From contig DATKSG010000016.1 of NCBI GenBank assembly GCA_035531775.1, forward strand, positions 1 through 45,420: a stretch of 45,420 nt of DNA, given 5' to 3'. The notes under the pieces were generated by a model that was not told the origin of the DNA, did no database searches, and worked only from the letters and a program-made list of their open reading frames with translations. The stretch is from DATKSG01 sp035531775. Lineage in GTDB: Bacteria; Actinomycetota; Acidimicrobiia; Acidimicrobiales; UBA8190. Shown here piece after piece: positions 15,853 through 23,839 of this stretch. Made by a program: the position numbers and the translations under genes. Numbering within the stretch: position 1 is the stretch's first letter; each line of letters opens with the position of its first letter.

Positions 15853-17160
15853 TCATTGGTTGGCAACTTCGTGCTCCAGGTAGTCGGCGAACTTGGCCCG
15901 GGCGGCAGCGACCCGTTCGGGGAGATGTTCGGTGGGCCACAGGCCGGGGGCGGCTTGGTAGCGCTTGAGCACTTGGCGGGCCACGGTGGTCTTGTGCACC
16001 TCGGTGGGGCCGTCCACTAGCGCCATGACCGGCACCGTCATCCAGAAATGGCCCAGGGGGAGCTCGTTGGACACCCCGAGGGCGCCGTGCACCTGGATGG
16101 AGCGCTGCACGATGTCGTGGAGCACCTGCGGTGTGAGCACCTTGATGGCCGAGATGTCGTGTCGGACGCGGCGGTAGTCGTTGTACTGGTCGATCTCCCA
16201 CGCCACGTACAGCACGAACAGTCGGAACTGCATGAGCTGGGTGTAGGAGTCGGCCACGTAGCCCTGCACCGTCTGCTTGTCGGCCAGCAGGCTGCCCTGG
16301 GTGCGACGCGACAGGGCCCGTTCGCACATCATGTCGAGGGCCCGCTGGCACATTCCCACCGTCCGCATGGCGTGGTGGATGCGCCCGCCGCCGAGCCGGG
16401 TCTGGGCGATGGCGAAGGCCTGGCCTTCGCCTCCGAGCAGGCTCTCGGCCGGCACCCTGACGCCGTCGTAGTGAATCAGGGCGTGCATGCCGTGATCGGC
16501 GTCGCTGGGCTCGTGCATGAGGCCGATGTTGCGCACGATCTCCACGCCGGGTGTGTCGGTGGGGACCAGGAACATGGACATGCCCTGATAGGCGCTCACG
16601 TCGGGGTCGGTGACGGCCATGACGATGAGGAAGGCGGCGGTGCGGGCGTTGGACGAGAAGAACTTCCAGCCGTCGATGACCCACTCGTCTCCGTCGCGCC
16701 GGGCCCGGGTGGTGAACTGGGTGGGGTCCGACCCGCCGTGAGGCTCGGTCATGGAGTACGAGGAGAAGATCTCGCCGTCGAGCAGGGGGCGCAGGTAGCG
16801 CTCCTTCTGCTCGTCGGTGCCGTAGTGGGCGATGATCTCGGCGTTGCCGGTGTCGGGCGCCTGGCAGCCGAAGATGATGGGCGCCCACCGCGACCGGCCC
16901 AGGATCTCGTTCATGAGCGAGAGCTTCACCTGGCCGTATCCCTCTCCCCCGAGCTCGGGGCCGAGGTGACACGCCCATAGGCGGCGTCGGCGCACCTCGG
17001 CTTTCAGGGGGTCGACGATCTTGCGCAGCGTGTCGTCCAAGGGGTGGAACGAGCGCTCACCCCACAGCAGGTCGAGGGGCTCGATCTCCTGACGGACGAA
17101 CTCGTCGATCCAGTCGAGCTGCTCGTGGAATGCGGGGTCGGTCGAGAAGTCCCACGCCAT
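15853..17160 (-). CDS. Acyl-CoA dehydrogenase, ACAD10/11-like
   Basis: 435 residues with the three-part acyl-CoA dehydrogenase fold: helical N-domain (EFVRQEIEPLDLLWGE), FAD-contacting middle (SYSMTEPHGGSDPTQF, then GWKFFSSNA), and helical C-domain (QTRLGGGRIHHAMRTVG, IQVHGALGVS). Its end, VDGPTEVHKTTVARQVL, has Asp-Gly-Pro where ordinary enzymes have Glu-Gly-Thr; this Asp is typical of the ACAD10/11 and LvaC branch, in which the dehydrogenase domain removes phosphate from 4-phosphoacyl-CoA. It is the first gene of a run with the kinase and SDR. ATG 17160 fits the family's normal start. Confidence 0.9.
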   Translation of the reverse strand: MAWDFSTDPAFHEQLDWIDEFVRQEIEPLDLLWGERSFHPLDDTLRKIVDPLKAEVRRRRLWACHLGPELGGEGYGQVKLSLMNEILGRSRWAPIIFGCQAPDTGNAEIIAHYGTDEQKERYLRPLLDGEIFSSYSMTEPHGGSDPTQFTTRARRDGDEWVIDGWKFFSSNARTAAFLIVMAVTDPDVSAYQGMSMFLVPTDTPGVEIVRNIGLMHEPSDADHGMHALIHYDGVRVPAESLLGGEGQAFAIAQTRLGGGRIHHAMRTVGMCQRALDMMCERALSRRTQGSLLADKQTVQGYVADSYTQLMQFRLFVLYVAWEIDQYNDYRRVRHDISAIKVLTPQVLHDIVQRSIQVHGALGVSNELPLGHFWMTVPVMALVDGPTEVHKTTVARQVLKRYQAAPGLWPTEHLPERVAAARAKFADYLEHEVANQ

Positions 17161-17196
17161 GGACGGCCGCGCCTTTCCGCCTGGGGCCGGGGAGGC

Positions 17197-17478
17197 TCAG
17201 CTCTCGGGTGCGGCGTCGGCTCCGGTGACCTTGACCGGTCCGTGCTCGGCTTCGTAGGCCTGCAGCTGGGCCACCAGCTGGGCCACCTTCACCTCGCTGT
17301 CGGCCACGGCGCGCCCGGCTCGCTCGCAGTACAGAACGCCGCCGAGCTCGAGCAGCCAGGCGTCGGCCTTGCGCTTGGCCCCGAGGTCGGCCAACTTGGC
17401 CTGGCCCACCTGCCCGGCCTGCTGCGCCTTGTCAGCCAGCTGTGTGGCCTGGCTCTTCACCTTGTCCATCAGTCCCAT
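17197..17478 (-). CDS. Small charged hypothetical protein
   Basis: 93 residues starting MGLMDKVKSQATQLADKAQQ. ATG 17478 has GAAGGACG upstream and is preferred to an in-frame codon at 17535. The first 50 residues are an amphipathic helix rich in Ala, Gln and Lys, like late-embryogenesis-type or antitoxin-like helical proteins. The C-terminal half contains one Cys (LYCERAG) and a second predicted helix (DSEVKVAQLVAQLQAYEAE). No domain is recognised. It sits between the SDR gene upstream and the ACAD gene downstream on the same strand. Similar short ORFs accompany lipid genes in related genomes as far as I recall, but no function is known. Confidence 0.7.
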   Translation of the reverse strand: MGLMDKVKSQATQLADKAQQAGQVGQAKLADLGAKRKADAWLLELGGVLYCERAGRAVADSEVKVAQLVAQLQAYEAEHGPVKVTGADAAPES

Positions 17479-17545
17479 GGGTCCGTCCTTCGCTTGGGAA
17501 GTGCGGACTGACCTTAGTGGGCTTGGTCCCGGCACCTTGCGCCGA

Positions 17546-18394
17546 TCAGGTCGAGGTCCACTTCTGGCTTTGGGCCCACAGCTCGGCGGCCAGCGCCGGG
17601 GTGGCCACCCGGCTCGGGGGCTTCTCCCGGCAGTTGACGTAGTACTTGCCGGTGTCCGACACCACGGTGCCGTCGGTGGCGCAGTACAAGGTGGTGCGCG
17701 CCCCGTGCTCGGGGGATCGCATTAGGAGCTTCACGATGGGCTCCAACGGCCACGGCATGCGCTGCCAGATGTTGGAGGCAATGGCTCCCGGGTGCAGGCA
17801 GTAGGTGGTGACGCCGGCTCCCGGTCCGAGGCGCCGGGCCAGCTCCTGGGTGAAGAGGATGTTGCACAGCTTCGACACCCCGTACTCAGGCAGGCCGGTG
17901 AAGCTGGGCGTCGACTTCCGCAGGGCGTCGAAGTCGATGCCCCGCGCCTGGCGGTGCCCCACGCTCGCCACCGTTACCACCCGGGCCGGCGCCGAAGCCT
18001 TCAGGCGGTCGAGCAACAGCGTGGTGAGGAGGAAGTGGCCCAGGTGGTTGATGCCGAAGGCCAACTCGAAGCCGTCGGCCGTGAGACCGCGCTGGCCGGC
18101 CACTCCGGCGTTGTTCACCAGGACATGCAGGGGTGCGCCGGTGTCGAGGAAGCGGGCCGCCGCCGTGCGCACCGAGGCCAGGTCGCCGAGGTCCAACGGG
18201 AGGAAGAGGGCCGAGCCCGGCCCGTCCATGGCCCGCGCCGCCGCCAACAGCGGACCGGCGCGCTCCTCGGAGCGGCACGCCACGTGGACGGTGGCCCCTC
18301 GGCGCACCAGCTCCGATGCGGTGGCCAACCCGATGCCGCTGTTGGCCCCGGTGACCAACATGGTCCGGCCTTCCAAGTCGTAGGTCTCGGCCAT
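17546..18394 (-). CDS. SDR family oxidoreductase, retinol-dehydrogenase-like
   Basis: 282 residues. ATG 18394 (MAETYDLEGRTMLVTG) is chosen because it sits at the normal distance from the cofactor loop TGANSGIG; the open frame further upstream is the shadow of the ligase gene. Other landmarks are LVNNAGVAG, NHLGHFLLT, VTVASVGH and the catalytic Tyr-x3-Lys in EYGVSKLCN. The sequence resembles the retinol dehydrogenase/WW-oxidoreductase group that acts on long-chain or isoprenoid alcohols and ketones. It is located 34 bases after the ligase gene on the same strand. The real substrate cannot be inferred. Confidence 0.9.
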   Translation of the reverse strand: MAETYDLEGRTMLVTGANSGIGLATASELVRRGATVHVACRSEERAGPLLAAARAMDGPGSALFLPLDLGDLASVRTAAARFLDTGAPLHVLVNNAGVAGQRGLTADGFELAFGINHLGHFLLTTLLLDRLKASAPARVVTVASVGHRQARGIDFDALRKSTPSFTGLPEYGVSKLCNILFTQELARRLGPGAGVTTYCLHPGAIASNIWQRMPWPLEPIVKLLMRSPEHGARTTLYCATDGTVVSDTGKYYVNCREKPPSRVATPALAAELWAQSQKWTST

Positions 18395-18428
18395 TTGACG
18401 CTCCTTCGTGTCGCTCGCCCCGCTCGGC

Positions 18429-20069
18429 CTAGGTGGCCAGGTAGTCCAGCCGCCCGTGAGCGGCGAACTGGGCCCGCAGCTCGTCGGCGTCGTCGTAGCC
18501 GAAGCGGATGTAGTCGCCCGCACGCGAGCGCAATGGACGCCACCATACGGGGTCGGCCGTCTCCCAGCGCTCCCGGCGCAGCGGCCGCTTGTCCACCTTG
18601 CCCGGGCCGGTGACCGGCACCGAGCCGACCAGTCGCACGAAACGCGGCGCCCACTTGGTCCCCAGGTCGGGCTGGGTGGCCAGGAAGTCGGCGAAGGCGC
18701 CCGGCTCGAACTCCGCCCCGCCAGCGATCTCCAGGGCCGCCATGACCTGGTCGCCGGTGCGCGGGTCGGGTACGGCGTAGACCACGGCGGCGGCCACGGG
18801 GCCGAAGCGTTCCAAGATGCGCTCCACCGGTGCGGCGGCGAAGTTCTCCCCGTCCACCCGGAGCCAGTCGGCGTTGCGTCCGGCGAAGTAGAAGTAGCCG
18901 GCCTCGTCGCGATACCCCAGGTCCCCCGACCAGTACCAGCCCCGGCGGGTGCGCTCGGCCTCGGCCTCGGTGTTGGCGTAGTAGCCCTCGAAGCGCCCGG
19001 CGCCGTCGCGGCTCACGATCTCGCCGATGGACTGCGCCGCGTTGCGCAGTCGGCCCTCGGCGTCGAAGAGCGCCGGCGGGCACTCGGCACCGGTGTCGGG
19101 ATCGATGACCACCACGTCGGTGCCCGGGGGCGGCAGTCCCAGCGAACCTCGGGGGGTGCCGGGCCCCCGCGCCATCGAGATGGCGCCCTCACTGGATCCG
19201 TACCCCTCCACGATGGGGCACGAGAACCGCCGCTTGAAGGCCGAGATGTCCTGGGGAGAGGCGTCGGTGCCGAAGCCGAAGAGCAGCGTGTTGTCGGCGT
19301 CGTCGGGTGCCGGCTCGGTGGCCAGCACGTAGGCCAGGGCTCGGCCCACGTAGTTGAAGTACGTGACCCCGTAGTGCCGCACGTCGGCCATGAAGCCGGA
19401 GGCCGAGAAGCGCCGCCGCAACACCAAGGTGGCCCCCGACACCAGCGCCGGCACCACGCAGGTGTTGAGGGCATTGCCGTGGAACAGGGGCATGGCGCAG
19501 TACAGGACGCTGCCGGGCCCGAAGCCCGACCCGCCGGCCATTACGGAGGCGGCGTCGGCCAGGCGACCCTGGGACACCTTCACCGCCTTGGGGGCGCCGG
19601 TAGAGCCCGAGGTGAACAGCAGCAGGTAGAGCGAGTCCTCCGACGGCGGCGGCGATGGGCGGCCGCCCCCGGCCAGGGCGTGGCGGTAGGCGTCGTCGTC
19701 CACCAACGTCACCGGAGCCCCGAGGTCCAGGCCCTCGAGCAGCGGGGCCTGGGTTCGGTCGGTCAGCACCATCTGGCAGTCGGTGTGGCGCACGTCGCGC
19801 GCCAGCTCCTCGCCGCGGCGCGTCGGGTTGATGCCCACCACCACCGCCCCGGCCAGGGCCGCCCCACCCAGGAGAAAGAGGTACTCGGGGACGTTCTCGA
19901 GCAGCACCCCGATGTGGAACGGCCCCTCGCCGCGCACGGCGGAGAGGAAAGTGGCGCGCCGGCGAGATTCGTCCACCACCTGGCGCCAGGTCCACGAGCG
20001 GTCCTCGAAGCGCAGCCCTGTGTGGTCGTCCTCGGCCCGGGCCTCGAGCAGGTCGGCCACCGTGGTCAC
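18429..20069 (-). CDS. Acyl-CoA ligase (class I adenylate-forming, FadD17-like)
   Basis: 546 residues starting at GTG 20069 (VTTVADLLEARAEDD). The frame is open further upstream but there overlaps the divergent MarR gene. Adenylation motifs are complete: LLFTSGSTGAPKAVKV (P-loop), EGYGSSEGA, YWSGDLGYRDEAGYFYFAGR, and the catalytic Lys in VTGPGKVDKR. It should activate a carboxylic acid to its CoA thioester with ATP. Long-chain or steroid side-chain acids are typical for this group. It is the first gene of the minus-strand run leading through an SDR and a small protein to the ACAD10/11-like genes, and it shares a short promoter region (20070-20184) with marR. Confidence 0.9.
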   Translation of the reverse strand: MTTVADLLEARAEDDHTGLRFEDRSWTWRQVVDESRRRATFLSAVRGEGPFHIGVLLENVPEYLFLLGGAALAGAVVVGINPTRRGEELARDVRHTDCQMVLTDRTQAPLLEGLDLGAPVTLVDDDAYRHALAGGGRPSPPPSEDSLYLLLFTSGSTGAPKAVKVSQGRLADAASVMAGGSGFGPGSVLYCAMPLFHGNALNTCVVPALVSGATLVLRRRFSASGFMADVRHYGVTYFNYVGRALAYVLATEPAPDDADNTLLFGFGTDASPQDISAFKRRFSCPIVEGYGSSEGAISMARGPGTPRGSLGLPPPGTDVVVIDPDTGAECPPALFDAEGRLRNAAQSIGEIVSRDGAGRFEGYYANTEAEAERTRRGWYWSGDLGYRDEAGYFYFAGRNADWLRVDGENFAAAPVERILERFGPVAAAVVYAVPDPRTGDQVMAALEIAGGAEFEPGAFADFLATQPDLGTKWAPRFVRLVGSVPVTGPGKVDKRPLRRERWETADPVWWRPLRSRAGDYIRFGYDDADELRAQFAAHGRLDYLAT

Positions 20070-20135
20070 GGCCGGGACCCTACCGAATGGCCCCCCGCCG
20101 ACCGAACGACCCCGACCGGGCCCCAATACTGAGGG

Positions 20136-20152
20136 TTCCTCATAGCGAGGAA
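20136..20152. promoter_or_regulatory. Inverted repeat between fadD-like gene and marR
   Basis: TTCCTC (20136-20141) and GAGGAA (20147-20152) are perfect 6-base arms around a 5-base centre. The repeat lies between two divergent starts and next to a TACTCT box (20154-20159) that could be the marR -10. This is the usual place for a MarR dimer site. Confidence 0.5.
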
Positions 20153-20184
20153 TACTCTGCATCTGGGAGGGGTTGGGCACGGTC

Positions 20185-20661
20185 ATGACGCCAAGCCCAC
20201 GACCCGGAACCGACGACGGCTGGCTGGAGTTGGCCGAGCTGGTGGGCCACGCCGCCCGCCGACTGCGGCGGGGCTCGGCCACCCTGCTCGCCCCGCTCGG
20301 GCTCACCATGGCCCAGGGCCGGGTGCTGCGCATCGTGGCCGACGGGCCCCGGCGCATGGCCGACATCGCAGCGCGCCTCGACGTGGTGCCGCGCACCGTC
20401 ACGCCCATGGTGGACGGCCTCGAGGCGACCGGGCTGGTGCGGCGCTCCACCGACGCCGGTGACCGGCGCTCGGTGCTGGTGGAGCTCACCGCCGCCGGGC
20501 GGGGCGCCTTGGCGGGCCTGGACCGGGCCCGGCGCCAATCCGCCTCGCAGGTCTTCGGGGACTTGGACGAGCCCGAGCGCGCCGAGTTGATGGCGCTGCT
20601 CGAGAAGTTGTGCCAAAGCGGCGGCTGCACCAGCTGCCAAGTCGGGAAGGGAGCGCACTGA
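20185..20661 (+). CDS. MarR family regulator with C-terminal cysteines
   Basis: 158 residues. The winged helix lies at about 25-125 (LAPLGLTMAQGRVLRI, DIAARLDVVPRTVTPMVDGL, then the wing DAGDRRSVLVELTAAGRGAL). The C-terminus ends CQSGGCTSCQVGKGAH, a Cys-x4-Cys-x2-Cys cluster not part of the basic family fold, so a thiol or metal switch is possible. ATG 20185 is chosen, with a GGAGG 14 bases before it; TTG 20173 is the alternative. Its stop overlaps the ABC exporter start by one base, so it almost surely controls that exporter. Confidence 0.88.
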   Translation: MTPSPRPGTDDGWLELAELVGHAARRLRRGSATLLAPLGLTMAQGRVLRIVADGPRRMADIAARLDVVPRTVTPMVDGLEATGLVRRSTDAGDRRSVLVELTAAGRGALAGLDRARRQSASQVFGDLDEPERAELMALLEKLCQSGGCTSCQVGKGAH

Positions 20662-22613
20662 TGGGCATGCCGATGGGCCACATGACCATGGGCATGGGAC
20701 GCGGCGGTGGGGGCTGGGGCCTCATGCGGTCCATGCGACAGGACAAGTCGGTGGTCGACCAGAAGCTGCCCCCCGGCATCGTCCGCCGCGTAATGCGCTT
20801 CGCCGCCCCCTACAAGCGGTTGCTCGGCATCTTCTTAGTGCTCATCGTGATCGACGCGCTGGTGGGTGCGGCCAACCCGCTCATCTACCGCCGCATCCTC
20901 GACAGCGGCATCCTCCACCACAACAGCGGCGTGGTGGTGAGCATGGCCCTGCTGGTGGCGGTGCTGGCCGTGGTGGACGCCGTGCTGTCGCTGTGGCAGC
21001 GGTGGGTCTCGGCCCGGGTGGGCGAAGGGCTCATCTTCGACCTGCGGGCCCGGGTGTTCGCCCATGTCCAGCAGATGCCCATCGCCTTCTTCACCCGCAC
21101 CCAGACCGGCGCCCTGGTCACCAGGCTCAACAACGACGTGCTGGGCGCTCAGCAAGCCTTCACCGACACCTTCTCGTCGGTGGTCGGCAACTTCATCAGC
21201 GTGGCCGTGACGCTCGGGGCCATGTTCTTCCTGTCGTGGCCCATCACCTTGGTGACGTTGGCCCTGCTGCCCATCTTCCTGCTCCCGGCCCGGTGGGTGG
21301 GGCGCAAGCTGGCCTCGATCACCCGGGAGTCCTACGCCTTGAACGCCCAGATGAACACCACCATGACCGAGCGCTTCAACGTGGCCGGTGCTCTGCTGGT
21401 GAAGCTGTTCGGCAACGGCGACCGGGAATCGGCCACCTTCGAGAAGCGCGCCGGGCGCGTCCGCGACATCGGGGTGACTCAGGCCATGTACACCCGCGTC
21501 TTCATGGCCTCGCTGCTGCTAACGGCGTCGCTGGCCACCGCCCTGGTCTACGGCTGGGGTGGCGTGCTGGCCGTGCGCGGCACCCTGCTCATCGGCACCG
21601 TGGTGGCCCTAACCGCCTATCTGAACCGCCTGTATGGCCCGCTCACCGCCCTCTCCAACGTGCAGGTCGACATCATGACGGCGCTGGTCTCCTTCGACCG
21701 CGTCTTCGAGGTGCTGGACCTCCCTCCCATGATCGGCGAGAAGCCCGACGCGCAAGCCATCGAGCGGGGCCCGGCCACCATCGAGTTCGACCACGTGGAC
21801 TTCAGCTACCCCACGGCTGAGGAGGTGTCGCTGGCCTCGCTCGAGTCGGTGGCCGTATTGGACCAGACGCCGGTCCAGCAGGTGCTCTACGACGTGAGCT
21901 TCCGGGCCGAGCCGGGCCAGCTGGTGGCCCTGGTGGGCCCGTCGGGGGCGGGCAAGACCACCATCAGCCACCTGGTGCCCCGCCTCTACGACGTGCGCCA
22001 GGGGGCGGTGCGCATCAACGGCGTGGACGTCCGCGACGCCACCTTGGGGTCGGTCCACGACATGGTGGGGGTGGTCACCCAGGACTCCCACCTCTTCCAC
22101 GAGACCATCCGGTCCAACCTGCTCTACGCCAAGGCCGACGCCACCGAGGATGAGTTGTTCGAGGCGCTGCGCGCCGCCCAGATCATGGCGCTGGTGGCCA
22201 GCCTCCCCGACGGGCTCGACACCGTGGTGGGCGACCGCGGCTACCGCCTGTCGGGCGGAGAGAAGCAGCGCATCGCCATCGCCCGGCTCCTGCTCAAGGC
22301 CCCCGACATCGTGGTGCTAGACGAGGCCACCGCCCACCTCGACTCCGAGTCCGAGGTGGCGGTCCAGCACGCCCTGCGCAGCGCACTGACGGGGCGGACC
22401 TCGCTCGTCATCGCCCACCGCCTGTCCACCGTGCGCCAAGCGGACCAGATCCTGGTGGTGGCCGAGGGCCGCATCGTCGAGCGCGGCACCCACGCCCAGC
22501 TCCTCGAGGCCGGCGGGCTCTATGCCGAGCTCTACCGCACTCAGTTCGCCGACCAGGACGATGACGACGCGGTGGCGGCGAGCGCCGGCGGGGAGGACCG
22601 ACCACTACGGTGA
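20661..22613 (+). CDS. ABC exporter, fused permease and ATPase, with Met-rich N-terminus
   Basis: 650 residues. The first 15 are MGMPMGHMTMGMGRG, unusually rich in Met with one His. Six membrane helices span about 50-340, followed by an ATPase domain with Walker A GPSGAGKTT near residue 423, the Q-loop VVTQDSHLFHE, signature LSGGEKQR near 530, Walker B IVVLDEATAHLD and the H-loop IAHRLS. All catalytic motifs are intact, so a working half-transporter that forms a homodimer is expected. The MsbA/LmrA-like type exports lipids or drugs. The gene is translationally coupled to marR and, by a four-base overlap, to the next gene. The Met-rich start could bind Cu(I), a suggestion only. Confidence 0.92.
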   Translation: MGMPMGHMTMGMGRGGGGWGLMRSMRQDKSVVDQKLPPGIVRRVMRFAAPYKRLLGIFLVLIVIDALVGAANPLIYRRILDSGILHHNSGVVVSMALLVAVLAVVDAVLSLWQRWVSARVGEGLIFDLRARVFAHVQQMPIAFFTRTQTGALVTRLNNDVLGAQQAFTDTFSSVVGNFISVAVTLGAMFFLSWPITLVTLALLPIFLLPARWVGRKLASITRESYALNAQMNTTMTERFNVAGALLVKLFGNGDRESATFEKRAGRVRDIGVTQAMYTRVFMASLLLTASLATALVYGWGGVLAVRGTLLIGTVVALTAYLNRLYGPLTALSNVQVDIMTALVSFDRVFEVLDLPPMIGEKPDAQAIERGPATIEFDHVDFSYPTAEEVSLASLESVAVLDQTPVQQVLYDVSFRAEPGQLVALVGPSGAGKTTISHLVPRLYDVRQGAVRINGVDVRDATLGSVHDMVGVVTQDSHLFHETIRSNLLYAKADATEDELFEALRAAQIMALVASLPDGLDTVVGDRGYRLSGGEKQRIAIARLLLKAPDIVVLDEATAHLDSESEVAVQHALRSALTGRTSLVIAHRLSTVRQADQILVVAEGRIVERGTHAQLLEAGGLYAELYRTQFADQDDDDAVAASAGGEDRPLR

Positions 22614-23308
22614 CGGGGCTGCCCACCTCGCCCCCGCCCCCGGTCCTCACTCCGCCCGCCGCCGTCGTGGCCGCAGGCCGGCCGGCACTGCGCGGCTGCA
22701 TCCACCTGGTGGCCCTGGTGCTGGCCCTCGGTGCTGGCCCGTGGCTGGTGACCAGGGCCCCGCACACCTCGGGCCGGGTGGCGCTCGTCGTCTACGCCCT
22801 GGCCATGGTGGCGCTGTTCGGGGTGAGCGCCGCCTTCCACCGGGTGCGCTGGCAGCCCGCGGCGCGCCGGCGCATGCGCCGAGCCGACCACGCCACCATC
22901 TTCCTGGCCATAGCCGGCACCTACACCGCCGTGGCCGTGCTGGCCCTAGGGGGCTGGGCCCGGCTGCTCGTGCTGTTGCTCGTATGGGTGGGCGGGGCGG
23001 CCGGGGTGGCGCTGCGCCAGCTGTGGTTGGACGCCCCCAAGTGGGCCATCGCCCTGCCCTATGTGGTGGTGGGCTGGTGCGCCCTGGCCGTGGTGCCACA
23101 ACTGGTGCACGGCATGGGCGGGGCCGGCTTCGCCCTGCTGCTGGGCGGTGGGGCCAGCTACACCGCCGGCGCCGTGGTGTACGCCTTGCGGCGGCCCGAC
23201 CCGTGGCCGGCCGTCTTCGGATATCACGAGATCTTCCACGCCTGCACGGTGCTGGGGGCGGCCGCCCATTTCACCGCCATCGTCCTGTACGCCCTGCCCG
23301 GGCGCTGA
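22610..23308 (+). CDS. Hemolysin III / PAQR family membrane protein
   Basis: 232 residues starting GTG 22610, inside the exporter's last codons (GTGA overlap). Seven hydrophobic helices are seen after a Pro-rich start. The family's presumed metal-binding residues are present: SAAFHR in helix 2, DHATIFLAIAGTYT in helix 3, and FGYHEIFHACTVLGAAAHF at the end, giving the Ser-His, Asp and two-His set of the CREST superfamily. Such proteins are thought to be membrane-lipid hydrolases (ceramidase-like), though bacterial members were first named hemolysins. Its position suggests a membrane-stress operon under marR. Confidence 0.88.
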   Translation: MTGLPTSPPPPVLTPPAAVVAAGRPALRGCIHLVALVLALGAGPWLVTRAPHTSGRVALVVYALAMVALFGVSAAFHRVRWQPAARRRMRRADHATIFLAIAGTYTAVAVLALGGWARLLVLLLVWVGGAAGVALRQLWLDAPKWAIALPYVVVGWCALAVVPQLVHGMGGAGFALLLGGGASYTAGAVVYALRRPDPWPAVFGYHEIFHACTVLGAAAHFTAIVLYALPGR

Positions 23309-23417
23309 GGCCGAAGCCCAGGTCGGTCCCACGACACGGCGCGCTATCGTCGGCTCCGGCGGCGCTGACGACGGGCCACAGCACCGCTGAGCGGTCACGG
23401 CCAGGAGGTGGTGGGAG

Positions 23418-23837
23418 GTGGACGACGAGGTTCGCTGGCTGGTCGACTGCACCCGCATCCGCGAGCTCACCGCCCGCTACAACCGCTGCTTCGACGACGG
23501 CGACAGCGACGGCTTCGCCGCCACCTTCACCGACGACGGCGTCATGGAAGTGGTGGGGGGCTTCCGCGTCGAGGGCCGTGACGCCCTGGCCGGGATGTGC
23601 CGGCACACTCCCTACGGGGTGGTGCACGTGACGGTGGACGCAACCGTCACCGTAAACGGCGACCGGGCCGAGCAGGACACCACCGTCCTCGTCCTCCAGC
23701 GCCCCAAGCCCGACGCCGGCCCCGACGAGCGGCGATCGACCCTCGAGCGCACCGGGCGCTACCACGACGACCTGGTGCGCACGGCCGACGGCTGGCGCTT
23801 CGCCTGGCGCCGCGTCGTGCTCGACGGCGGCATCTGA
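23418..23837 (+). CDS. SnoaL-like / NTF2-fold protein
   Basis: 139 residues. It starts at GTG 23418 after a GGAGG-rich leader (GGAGGTGGTGGGAGGTG). The cone-shaped NTF2 fold is indicated by the first helix (IRELTARYNRCFDDGDSDGF), AATFTDDGVMEVVGG, HVTVDATVTVNGDRA and the last strand pair GWRFAWRRVVLD. Members include ketosteroid isomerases, SnoaL cyclases and dehydratases; the Tyr-Asp pair (ARY near residue 20, and Asp in FTDDG) is kept. It is directly followed, two bases later, by an acyl-CoA ligase gene, so a role on a cyclic or hydroxylated acid is likely. The exact reaction is unknown. Confidence 0.85.
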   Translation: MDDEVRWLVDCTRIRELTARYNRCFDDGDSDGFAATFTDDGVMEVVGGFRVEGRDALAGMCRHTPYGVVHVTVDATVTVNGDRAEQDTTVLVLQRPKPDAGPDERRSTLERTGRYHDDLVRTADGWRFAWRRVVLDGGI

Positions 23838-23839
23838 GC

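Noticed and set aside
18408..20132. 574-codon plus-strand frame over the acyl-CoA ligase
   Set aside because: Shadow of the minus-strand ligase; its translation is Arg/Gly/His-rich without motifs, and the ligase motifs are complete on the other strand.
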